Positions 54,673-64,000 of a DNA stretch of 64,000 bases are shown in pieces; positions within the stretch are counted from its first letter, which is position 1, and the number at the start of each line of letters is the position of its first letter. The translations under genes and the position numbers were made by a program. The notes below the pieces were generated by a model. The model had not been told where the DNA came from, searched no databases, and was given only the letters and a program-made list of their open reading frames with translations. The stretch comes from Favolaschia claudopus (taxonomy: Eukaryota; Basidiomycota; Agaricomycetes; Agaricales; Mycenaceae): contig JAWWNJ010000062.1 in the NCBI GenBank assembly GCA_037176885.1, positions 1,054,001 to 1,118,000 on the forward strand, given 5' to 3'.

Positions 54673-57600
54673 TCAAGTCAGGGTGGTTTTGCGCCTCTTG
54701 GGTTTCGGCGCCTTCGTCTGCACGTAATCCTCATCCTCATCGTCAGTCACCTCAAGCTGCTCCGCCGTGGCTTGGCGTCGACTGTGATCCAGGATATTCA
54801 GTTCACGCAAACTACGGAGATTTGTCGTCAAAGAGCGGAAATAAATCGCTCTGAACGCAGTCAGCCAAACGATACTTATGTGTTCCAAGCAACCTGACGC
54901 ACCTTAGAAACACGTATCTTCGGTGCATTGGCCCCAGCTGCAGCCCTTTCATTTTCTATGCGCTTCTTCGTCTCGCGGGGTACTGTACGACAGTCAGGAT
55001 ATACATCGAACTCAAAGCCAGTAAACCAACCTTGCGTTGCTCCTCTTTGTTGAGCTCCTCTAACGCCTTGATCCACAACGCCAAATCTGGTTCTGCCTTG
55101 GGTGCGGCCACCTTGATATCTGCTTTTGTTTTCGTCTTGCCGCCCCCCAACGACCCTAATCGATACTCAGCAAATTCATCATTCATGTCCTCTTCCGCTG
55201 CGATCGCCCTCATCGTCCGAATCAGGCACAGCATAATCCACTGCCAGTGCAGAGCGCCGCGGACGTTTTCTCTTGCGTGGAGATGGCGACGCCGCCGTCA
55301 GCTCAACAGGCTCCGCCTTGACACGAGGAGACGTTTGTGTCGGTAACTGTGGTTGCTGGCCCTCCTGGCCCTTGTCCTTCCCTTTCAGTTTCTTCAGCAA
55401 GACCGAGCTACGTCCGAATTCCCAAGATAGTCTTCCTCAGTTCTGTAGAACGGTGGCGCCTCCCGAATTCGCTCATATAGGTGAAATCCTATTCACGCGT
55501 TCAGAAATTTTCGAACGTGTCGAGACGAAGACAGATACGCACGGCCGTGGAGCGTCCTAGCTGTGCCAAAGCTTGGAAATGCTTCAGAGTGATTGGAACA
55601 GGCACCGTTGCCGTGTCCAGGTACGCAGACAAACCTGCTCATCATTTAGCTCGTTGTGGCGCGGGTAGAATAGGGACTTACTGAATAACTGCCGTTGATG
55701 ACTGCGTGCGTCAAGAAAGTCGCCGTGATACTGCTGAACGCTTTGAATTCAGTCTTGATCCATTTTGCCACTGAAAGAGAATCTGGAGGGATACGAATCA
55801 GGTAGAGAACGAATCACGCCAGATGATGACCCACCGACCGGGGTCCGCGAAGAAATTGAGCTGGCCATCCAAGGCATTGCATGATAGTAGTAGCGCCTTC
55901 GACTGCGCGCACCTTGCTCGTCCCGTCTGATCATAGTACTCAGCGGCTCGATCCCTATTCTGCCAAGGAATCTACGGAGAGTTGTGCCTGTCCGGACTGA
56001 GCATCTCCATCCAACCCACTTTCCCGCGCCGTCGCGCTCTCCATGTCGAAATCCTCCTCATTTTCGTTGTTCTGCTCCTCTTGCCCCGTCCTCCTCCTCA
56101 GCCGCGGGCTCACCCTCTTCGATATTGACGTCTTCACCAACAACGAATCCTCCCATACTTCTCGACAATCGTGCTTTCAGCCGCTCTTGCCCATCCGGCA
56201 CCTCCCCAGTAGCGAGATGTGCTCCAGCCTGATCTCATGCTCTCCCAGCACAGATTGCACGATTTCGTTCGCACCGTCGAATGCATTTCAGACAACCTCT
56301 TCAGTGTCTTACCCTTACTATCCAGCGTCAAGCACCTCACGGCAACATCCTCAGCGAGGGCCCTGAACTCCGCATTCGTTACCTTTCTCGTCGTCTTGCT
56401 CGGCGACCCACTCTCATCCATATTCGATTCATCCGCGACACCCTCTCGACGCAAATATTCGAATAAAGGTGCCGGCTTCTCGACGAAGGCACTCGGGAGC
56501 ACGTCAGCGGCGTCCTTGAGGCTCATAGGACCGAGACCGAGAGCGTAAGACGGAAGCGATGGCAGAACCAGCAATGGGCGGGGTCCGCAGCGAAAACGGT
56601 GAGATACATCGCCGGCGGACAGCCGGATCTATCGCTATGGGTGGAGTGCGGGAGGAAGCAAGATAGGAGGAAACAGAGGTCGTCGACCTGGGAGACGGCG
56701 CAAAAAAGTCCGTGTAGAGCTGCGTGAGAATCTGCGTAGTGGCCGCAGTCGTGATCGCTCGCGCCTTAACAAAAAGCTAGCAAAAATGAGCAGATGTTCA
56801 AAACTTTACAAGAGCTCCTCACCTTGATGACATCTTGAACAAGGTCGCTGCAATCGGATGAAGAATCAACATGAGGTGGGCGAAATAAATTAAGCGACTG
56901 ACGCGAGAGAGAAAGGCAGATCGCCTGTGCGGTCGAGTTGTTTGAGGGCCCTGTAAGCGGCCTCGTTTGTCTTAACCTCAAGGCATACCTCGGCCGCCAC
57001 TGTACGCGTGACGAACATGCTATGCGCCATTAGACTCTGATAGTGAAATTAGGGTAAGCGGAAAGCACGTACTGAGAGTCTAGGCGACACAGCTCGCGTA
57101 CATTGGCAGCAATTTCATCTGCGTGTGCTGGAATGGGGGCAGACGTCTTCTTTTCGAACATTTTGCGAAAGACAAAGTCCCGGTACTTTTCGGAAGTATG
57201 TGAGACGCGGAATGTAACGGGTTCTCCGGGAGGGCCGTACCTTCTCATCCATTTCAAACCCGTTGGCGACCGCATAAGGGAGCAGGCGAGGTTCAATAGC
57301 CAACACGAGAGGAAGTTGTACCATGAGAGGGTCGCGTTGGCAAAATGGGATGAACTTGTTGATTTTCTCAGACGAAGAGACAATTAAGGGCGAGACGAAA
57401 ACTTACAAGGTACTTCTCAAACATGTCGCGTATGACCTCCCAAGACACGCTTTGGGCCTCGGCGGGAAACTTTGCCTCCTTGATAAACGTGGTAAAGATC
57501 GTGCCGTCGTCCTCGTTCTGATACACGGCTTAGAATATTTCATGCAAAGATAGTCACCACGAACCTTTCCTCGGGGAATCTCGTGAAATTGAGCAACGGC

Positions 57601-58009
57601 GAGAGTCATGAAATGATTCCAGGCATCCCAGGAGATATTTCGGACCCACGGAATCTTGAGGAAATGGGAATTGCAATGGAAAAAGTGGTGGAAAGCGACC
57701 TGAACAAAATAACGGGAGAGATGAGCGCCACTGGAAATGAGGATCTAGGGCGAGTGGCGAGTGAGAAGGTGGCATGGAGAGAGGAGCTAGGACAAGTACA
57801 TCGAGAACGCGGGGGGTGACGAGCTTCGAACGGCAGAACGCAAAGTAAAGAGCCTGGATTCTGCCATAACGAGTAAGAAAGTAGTGTGCTCGAACATAGG
57901 GATCTTGGCTGAGGTGGAGAAGACGGCGACAGGCTATGAGGGGGGTGGGGTCGTCGACGCAGAAGAAGATGTCGGCGAGGACCTCGTCGGGGAGGAGGGT
58001 GAGAGTCAT
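54673..58009 (-). CDS. Large F-box protein with acidic and basic C-terminal region
   Basis: It starts MTLTLLPDEVLADIFFCVDDPTPLIACRRLLHLSQ, an F-box. After an intron come LISSGAHLSRYFVQVAFHHFFHCNSHFLKIPWVRNISWDAWNHF and PRGK-NEDDGTIFTTFIKEAKFP (about 57640-57440). Then FMPFCQRDPLMVQLPLVLAIEPRLLPYAVANGFEMD (about 57360-57245), FVFRKMFEKKTSAPIPAH, VAAEVCLEVKTNEAAYRALKQLDRTGDL (about 56985-56915), LRREGVADESN (about 56465), FRALAEDVAVRCL, an acidic stretch (56140-55960), MIRRDEQGARSRRRYYY (55934) and PVPITLKHFQALAQLGRS (about 55600-55550). The end is basic and acidic by turns (KRKRPRRSALAVDYAVPDSDDE; KAPKPKRRKTTLT), suggesting a nuclear protein. I recall the arrangement as conserved among Agaricomycetes but know no function. 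Many introns; some inner boundaries are not resolved. Confidence 0.78.
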
Positions 58010-58600
58010 TGAGAAAGAGAGTAGGCGTGTGTGACTGCCGGTGCCAGTGTGACTGACCACTATTGTCGCCAAGTGGAAGTGCTTCGTTGTGAGCTTCGGA
58101 CCGGGCGGTAGTAGTCCCAATTCGGATACGTGGTGACACCCAAGTATCCAACTGCAACCCAACTCTATCACTTCCATTTGTTTCACCTCATGTCTCAGAA
58201 AAAAACTTCCGTTCAGGCACTGGTCATCTATGCGTGGTCATCGCAGTGTATCAGGTCCCGCGCTTTTGTTTTTCGTGTCTATAAACCACCAAGAGAACTG
58301 GGCTGGCGAGTCAAAAGCAAAACAACGGTAGGTATTTGTGAACGAGGCGGTAGGCAAGTACCCCACTGAAATTCAATTCCGCACAGCGGAAATAGGGGCT
58401 TATCCAAATCCAGTAACATCATCAATCCTCGCATCACCAATTAGGAAATCTTCCGAATCGCACATCGGAAGTGCCAACACAAAAGAGAGAAAAAAAGTAA
58501 TCGCACCAGGACACAGCAGGTAAGCTCTCAGATTCTGAGCCCAAGCTCAAAGAAGAATTCAGGGATATCACACAACACCACGAAAGGTGAATTAAGTCTG
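58010..58600. other. Intergenic spacer
   Basis: About 590 bp between the F-box start and the NDUFAF6-like stop. Only short frames are seen. It should hold the F-box promoter and the 3' end of the next gene. Confidence 0.45.
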
Positions 58601-59659
58601 CTAGAACATCCTCCGGTAATACCCACTCCAAATCTTCCATGATAATCGCCAGTCTCGCATCGTCAGCGAAGGCGCAAACGCATCAAAATTGACTTTTTCC
58701 AGCTGCGCAAGGAACGTCGCGACGGGCACCCCAGCCAAAAACACAGGCATTGCAGCTGCAGGGACTTTACCTCCAGTACCCTTGAACATCTCGCGCGCCG
58801 TCAACATGTGATCATTCGCCAGCACCGCAAAATCGTATACGGCCGAATCGACCCCAGTTGCGTTCCCTCCATACCGGAAGACGTCCTCCTGCCTCACCCC
58901 ATGCCGCGCACAAATGTCCAACGGAATCGGAAGCCGCCGCTGACCCGCGTGATGTGGTAACGACCACAGTAGCGTCGCCAGCGTCTGTGCTGTTCCCACA
59001 TGCGATGCAGCGTGGGCCAAGTCTTCTGCGCTTCCCAGCCCTCGGAGGGCGAGCAGAAGATAGAGGACAGTTGACGATACACTCTCGGCGTGTCCCACAA
59101 GTGCGTCGCTCGTGGGATATGAAGTTGTTTGCAATTCCTCGTCGCGCGCGTCGATGATTCTTTTGAAATAATAGGCAGGGAGACTCGCGCGTTGTGTCGT
59201 CTGATGCAGCGCAAGAGCGACGGGATGTCGCGGCGGATTGTCCTGCCCGCCCGTCAGCCAGTAAATTCTTGAGGAGATGGGTGGCCTATCCCGCTCGACG
59301 CACAGCGTAGATGTCCCGGACCGCGTCTCGCCAGAATTGCATGCGGACTGCTCCAAGTGTCTGTACGCTCACGTTGTCTTGTACCATAGCCAATTCAGTC
59401 TATTACCATTATATTCAGGTAAATGAACCGAAGAGCTTGGTGAACTCAGAAAACGTACTGAGAACGCCTTGATCGCAAAATAGCCATCTTGTTGCTGGCC
59501 TGCAGGCCAGAACTTGCTGATCAGGAAAGACTCATAGTCATGCTTGCGCACCAGCTCTCGACAGTATGCTATTGGATCCTGAGGGGTTTCAGCAGTAGTT
59601 GTTGAATACCTCCTGAAGATAGTCGACGAGCAACGACGCGCTGCGTTGAACGAGAGCAT
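58601..59659 (-). CDS. NDUFAF6-like complex I assembly factor (phytoene/squalene synthase fold)
   Basis: Mitochondrial protein of the squalene/phytoene synthase superfamily that lacks prenyl synthase function and helps assemble respiratory complex I. It starts MLSFNAARRCSSTIFRRYSTTTAETP, a classic presequence, then DPIAYCRELVRKHDYESFLISKFWP. After introns: ELAMVQDNVSVQTLGAVRMQFWRDAVRDIYA (about 59390-59310), PPRHPVALALHQ, AYYFKRIIDARDEELQ (about 59175-59130), SVSSTVLYLLLALRGLGSAEDLAHAASHVGTAQTLATLLWSLPHHA, RLPIPLDICARHGVRQEDVFR and VYDFAVLANDHMLTARE. The start at 59659 is chosen for the presequence; the frame runs on upstream into the fold-back repeat, to an ATG inside it. Confidence 0.88.
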
Positions 59660-59685
59660 AAAATAGGACCCCGGCATATGCGGTA

Positions 59686-60418
59686 CTATGTCCGATCCAA
59701 ATTGCCCAAAATCTGGCCCCTTCCGTACGCACGGTTTTTGCCGGTTTTTAGCCATTTCTGTACGCATTTTGGATCGGATTGTAGGCAATATCTCTCACTT
59801 CGTACGCACGATTGAACGGACATTTCACCGGCATAGGCCAATTTCCGTCAGCATGGCTGCTAAGACGTTCAGATAGACGGCTGATCCCGCCATTTATGTC
59901 GGCGCACCTCCGAATCGGTCGAATTCGTACGCATATCGATCGGACATAGCCGTCGGCTAGTCTCGCTACTCAGACTTTCTGCCGAGTCGATGAGAAGATA
60001 GTCGTTCTCAAGGATCTATAGAAAGTCTGGGCGCTGATGGGGGGGGTAGGTCAGTGAAGCGTCCGTGGGAGTGATTTCAACCATGCCGACTGCTGATGGC
60101 CGCACACATTTTCAGCCTAGACACACAGAAATCAGTCAAAATACTAATTTTCATGCATAAATGGTATCCTCAGGTGCTCACATGCGCTCACATACAGGTT
60201 GTATACTGGTTTGGGAACCCAATCTAGACGCGAAAATTGTCCAACTTGCGGCCATCAGTTGCTGCATCGCCAGCATCACTCCCACGGATTCAGACGCTTC
60301 ACTGACCTACCCCCCAACAGATCCTAGACTAGCCGTCGGCAGGCATTTCCGTACGCCCCAAAGATCCGACTACACCTCTGAAAATGGGTCAAATCGTACG
60401 CATTTTTATCGGACATAG
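59686..60418. repeat. Fold-back repeat, MITE-like, with CGTACGCA motifs
   Basis: The ends are inverted: CTATGTCCGAT at 59686-59696 and ATCGGACATAG at 60408-60418. Inner arms pair strongly: 60041-60074 (GGGGGGTAGGTCAGTGAAGCGTC...) with 60275-60315, and 60094-60106 with 60249-60259, around a loop of about 140-200 bp. CGTACGC recurs at least seven times between 59722 and 60446, sometimes followed by ATCGGACATAG. No open frame of interest. Probably a non-autonomous DNA element; outer limits approximate. Confidence 0.65.
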
Positions 60419-60699
60419 GGCATTTTTTGGGGCCAAATCCGTACGCATCAGCACGGTTGGTCTGTCACTCTTTCTTCTTTCTCGCATCCGGCAATTTTCT
60501 GGTTTGGCCGATTGGACCGACCTGCGGCGCGCCAGTCCAGCATGAACAGTTTCTCTAAAATAACTGTGCTACACACTCCGATCGCCGTGCCCCTAATAAA
60601 ACCACTACAATACCACGAGGCAACCTCCAGAACGGAACATGTGGGAACCTCAGTCAAACCTCTCTCTTCTGTCCATTGTTCTCTTCGTCCTTGAATCCT

Positions 60700-61751
60700 A
60701 TGAAGCTGGCAATCTTCTTGCTATTTCTTTGCCCCTCACTAGTTGTGGCTCATGGATGGGTCGGCAGCATCTCTATCGCTGGGAACGTCTATCAAGGTCC
60801 ACCGTTGGGGACCTCTGACCCAGCGCATGTCATCCGCCAAGTAGATACGAACTCACCAGTCACCTCCGTATCCGACCCGAATCTTTCCTGTGGCCCCCAT
60901 GCGCAACTTGCATCAGACATTGCTGACGCCAACCCCAGAGACTTGATCGGCGTGGACTGGGTCTCCACATCGGGCCCGTGGTTCCACAATGTTGGCCCAA
61001 TGCTCACATACCTCGCAAACTGCGGTAGTGCCCCTTGCAGCCAATTTGACGCGTCAAATGCGATGTGGTTCAAAATTCAGCAGGTTGGTCGAGACGCGAG
61101 TGGAGCGTGGGCTCAGGCTTCGTTGAGTACGCTGCAATCCTACCTCTGAATCCATGACCATGCCTGAATCGCCTGTTCACGTTCAGATACCGGCGCATCC
61201 GCAATGCTTAACCTACCTTCGAATTTGGCGCCGGGCAATTATTTGCTGCGCCACGAAATAATCGCCTTGCAGAATGGCGTCTCTCAGGGCGGAGCGGAAT
61301 TCTACGCCAGTTGCAGCCAACTCCATGTCGGCGGGTCGGGTACTGGAGTTCCGACCTCCAGTGACCTTGTGAAGCTTCCCGGTGCATATACGGCGACTGA
61401 TGCTGGCATTCTGGTCGATGTTAGGCCATCGTTTTGCTAAATGTCTTGTTTTTGACCGAATTCCAGGTGTATTCCAACACCAACGCGCCTTACATCTTTC
61501 CTGGGCCGCCTATCGCGTCTTTCATATCCGGCGGTGATTCAGCGCCACCTTCAAATCCTCCTGGCTCGTCTGTGATGCCTTCTCACACAACGACCCAGCC
61601 TGGGCGTCCAATGGAAACATCAGCTGCTCCAAGCGCTTCATGTCGCTTGCGGAGAAACGTTATGGTCGCTAGTCCCGTCAGGAGGTCTATTCCGAACGAC
61701 TTGAACCGCTGGCATCGTGCGCTGCGAGATTTTCGGAGCTCACGAAGATAA
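60700..61751 (+). CDS. AA9 lytic polysaccharide monooxygenase (secreted)
   Basis: Copper enzyme that cleaves cellulose or hemicellulose oxidatively outside the cell. Exons 60700-61126, 61187-61419 and 61467-61751 sum to 945 nt, giving 314 residues. Signal peptide MKLAIFLLFLCPSLVVA, then HGWVGSI: the His after cleavage is the first copper ligand. The second His is in GPWFHNVGPMLTYLANCGSAPC (about 60975-61045). The active-site block reads APGNYLLRHEIIALQN...QGGAEFYASCSQLHV (about 61225-61330): the axial Tyr (61303-61305) is present, but the usual Gln two residues before it is Glu (61297-61299). The tail is Pro/Ser-rich and ends in a strongly basic segment (CRLRRN...RRALRDFRSSRR style). No CBM1. 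Confidence 0.92.
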
Positions 61752-61897
61752 ATTTCCCCTACAGCAGAATCTTGACTTGCTATGCTTGGTGTGGAACGCC
61801 TTGTATTTAGAGAAACAGGAAGAATATTATTAGAAGGAGCGGATGAGCAACGTGTCTAAATAAGTGGGGTATCTCGATCTATGTATGTAACACGATT

Positions 61898-62714
61898 TTA
61901 TGCCTGGGTTTTCTTATCAGGTGGTGGAACACTGGTACGATGATGAACTTACTTTGGTGGGGGCGCCTCCTTGAGGAGTCATGAACTGGGAGAACCCAGC
62001 ACCGGCGTGTCCAAGACTCTGCTCCTCGAGCTCAATCTCTCGGCTCTCTTGAGTGAGAGCACAAGGGGCACAGCAGCAAGAGAGGAGGAAGTCGGTGACG
62101 GTGTCACCCTTGATAGAATAACGACCACGCGTTTGTTGGCGTCCACTGCGGAAAGGTTAGAGTGTACATCTTGATTTTTAAAATTGTAGCGTACCCAAAA
62201 CCGACAACCCCTCCGCACCCAAAGCATGCCGCAACTCCGTCTACGAGAAACTGAGAATGAATCGAGAAAAAGTGACATGGGGCATACAGATGATAGAGTC
62301 GTTGCTGACGACTCCTTCCATAGGATCCTTGCTCACAGCGCCCTTTTGAACATATGAGTGAAAGTGTACGGGTAAGATGGAAAGGAGATGGCTTACATTC
62401 ATCTCAAGAGCGTTGTATCTGGCGCGGTTGCGGCCGTAGGTCACACAAGGCAAGAACCAAGACACGACGCCTAAACAAAGGGCTCAGACATGAACAAAAT
62501 CATGCAGGAACAGGGGAACGAACAAGTAAGAGGGTCCGCAAGGCAGTCAAAGACACCGTGCGACCATTCACGCTGGCCGTCGACGAGAGGAAGATTATTG
62601 GCGTTGCGGGATCCGCCGACCTGCATGGGCTGAGTGGCATGGGGCTGTTGGTTATACTGGGGACACAAGATGAGGACGAGACTTTAGCTATTTGTCACTG
62701 CAGCTTACGGCCAT
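61898..62714 (-). CDS. PLAC8-family cysteine-rich protein
   Basis: Small membrane-associated Cys-rich protein. The first coding exon appears to be just ATGGCC (62714-62709). After an intron (62657-62708) the protein reads YNQQPHATQPMQVGG, then QREWSHGVFDC-LADPLTC (PLAC8 start), VVSWFLPCVTYGRNRARYNALEMN, DPMEGVVSNDSII, LVDGVAACFGCGGVVGFG, and RYSIKGDTVTDFLLSCCCAPCALTQESREIELEEQSL (about 62130-62015), the hallmark PLAC8 end. The last short exon gives KTQA-stop (61898); reading through that intron would end at 61918 instead. Relatives affect cell size, cadmium resistance or calcium entry; the role here is unknown. Five introns. Confidence 0.87.
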
Positions 62715-63370
62715 TGGTATGTTAAAGATGTTTAAGGTTTTAGGTAGGGAGTGTGGTTGATTCGAGGAGGAGCGAGAAAGAACGCGCAGCGAAGGGAAAA
62801 GCGAAAACTGATGCTAGCTCCTCGAGAGACGCAGCATTTTATAGGCCTTTTTTTCTTGTTTATGAACGATCGCGACATGACACCTGCCAGAATGTACACT
62901 GGCGGCCTGGCGCCAAGCGCTGTATTGGCCGTAAATGCCGCCCCTATGCTAGACACAGGTTATGAATGAATCAAGCGCCGGACGTCGCTCAGTCTTGCCA
63001 CTGTTCATGCAGGGTAGAGTCATCGGTGGCAGGCTTGAACATGGAGGATCTGCCCAGTATCGTATCAAGGCTTGCCAACGACACTTCCGCCGAGTACAAT
63101 CGATGAGAGAGGTCAAAGTCGCGAGTCAGATCGGAGTGTCCGTTGACCCTGTGTTTAGTTGTCTGTCGGTTCAACCTTCAAGTTCAAGAGATGACTTGAT
63201 GATTATCAGGGCTTTGAAGCGAGCTCGAGGACAAGATAAAGATCGAATATTCGCAAGAGCTGGACGGACGAAAGCATGTAGATAAGTAGCATACTCGCTG
63301 GGGGTCTGCCAGCGCAAAATCGTGGAGGAGGGGAGAGAGGCAGATCGGCCGGATAACACCGACCCTGATA
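62715..63370. promoter_or_regulatory. Divergent intergenic region, PLAC8 / DHR1
   Basis: 656 bp between divergent starts, so it should contain both promoters. No convincing gene: open frames on the plus strand (62751-63285) are short and lack domains. No repeat noticed. Confidence 0.4.
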
Positions 63371-64000
63371 ATGCCGAAACCTGTTCGACCATTTTCGGCG
63401 ATGAGCCATCCTCAACGCGAGAGATTCAACAGCAAGGCTCGCCAGTCAACTGCTGGTCCCTCACGAAAGAAAAGCAAGAGATCTTCCGCTGCACCCATCA
63501 GCAATGCCATTCAGGATCCCAATGCCGATATCATTGTCCCAAAAACCAAGGACGAGCTGCTTCTCCAGAAAAAAGAAAAATTGAGGGTAGAAGTCAGTTT
63601 GGTATTCCCTTGCTATCGTGTTACCAGTGTTGGAACTTCGTCTTATACAGCTCGCCGCGCAATCCGAATCTAAATGGAATAGCAAGAAGCGAAAAAGACT
63701 CGACAAATACATTGTATGTTCCAGCCGCTCAGTTGTGCGCGTCTTGTTCTTATGTTTCTGTAGGAAAAGAAGTTGAAGAAAGAAGAGAGAGTTGTCATTC
63801 TGGAGAAGCTTGCGTATGTGCTGTTGTTTCCGTGGCTGAGATCACTTCCGACGGTTTTTTTAAGTCAATCTCAGGCTTCCCTTCCAACAACACTTCACCT
63901 GCAGTCCTCCTCTACCCTTGGCACAGGAAAGCCCACTACGCACCGTGACCATCAAGACAAGCTCGAAGACAAGGAATTTCGCCGTGCTCTGGATGGCCGC
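63371..64000 (+). CDS. DHR1/ECM16 (DHX37-type) DEAH RNA helicase, 5' end only
   Basis: N-terminal part of the DEAH-box helicase that releases U3 snoRNA during small-subunit ribosome assembly in the nucleolus. It starts MPKPVRPFSAMSHPQRERFNSKARQ, with a basic stretch KKSKRSS, then NAIQDPNADIIVPKTKDELLLQKKEKLRVE. After an intron LAAQSESKWNSKKRKRLDKYI, then EKKLKKEERVVILEKLA, then QSQASLPTTLHLQSSSTLGTGKPTTH and LEDKEFRRALDGR. This is the conserved leader of fungal ECM16/DHX37 proteins. The helicase core lies beyond the right edge. An inner ATG at 63401 is an alternative start. Confidence 0.85.

Overview
The window looks like nuclear DNA of a mushroom-forming basidiomycete (Agaricomycetes). Nearly every gene is broken by many short introns of about 45-60 bp with GT-AG ends. 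Spacing is tight and both strands are used. The gene families fit this group: an AA9 lytic polysaccharide monooxygenase, multi-intron P450s, a PLAC8-type protein, Plavaka-like CACTA transposons and a Tad1-like LINE ORF1. Gene models below come from reading splice sites and family motifs by eye; no database search was run.

Layout. 1-2.3 kb: 3' part of a GH47 alpha-mannosidase running off the left edge (minus). 3.5-10.7 kb: a tandem duplication with two P450 genes (minus). The left copy is a pseudogene. The right copy is intact at 506 codons, but a 1.56 kb insertion replaced its last residues. 11.2-22.4 kb: a housekeeping block with ALG6 glucosyltransferase and DNA2 nuclease-helicase (plus), then TAM41 and a Kip2-like kinesin (minus). 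22.5-24.0 kb: a young LINE derivative carrying only ORF1, with a 13-bp target duplication and a 19-A tail. 25.3-28.3 kb: an NDP-kinase-fold protein without its catalytic histidine, and a Derlin. 28.4-37.4 kb: a CACTA-like element (about 2.26 kb of its own sequence) with a second, 6.7 kb Plavaka-type element nested in it. The inner element carries a tnp2 transposase and two further genes. 37.5-45.6 kb: SMYD-type methyltransferase, RAD50, mevalonate diphosphate decarboxylase. 47.7-52.0 kb: an adenylation domain fused to a membrane redox module. 52.1-59.7 kb: F-box/LRR gene, an intron-containing tRNA-Ala, a large F-box protein and an NDUFAF6-like complex I assembly factor. 59.7-64 kb: a fold-back repeat, the AA9 gene, a PLAC8 gene, and the 5' end of the DHR1/ECM16 (DHX37) ribosome-biogenesis helicase, cut by the right edge.

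How the genes relate. GH47, ALG6 and Derlin belong to N-glycan assembly and trimming and to ER-associated degradation. DNA2 and RAD50 both act at DNA ends. TAM41 and NDUFAF6 serve the mitochondrial inner membrane. There is no sign that these form a co-regulated cluster. The dynamic parts are the mobile DNA and the P450 duplication. Three different mobile sequences sit within 100 bp upstream of the start codons of three minus-strand genes (kinesin, Derlin, NDUFAF6). The best candidates for something little described are the ORF1-only LINE, the nested CACTA pair with its two unknown accessory genes, the histidine-less NDPK protein with repeated APRxxRxxALR motifs, and the adenylation-reductase fusion.
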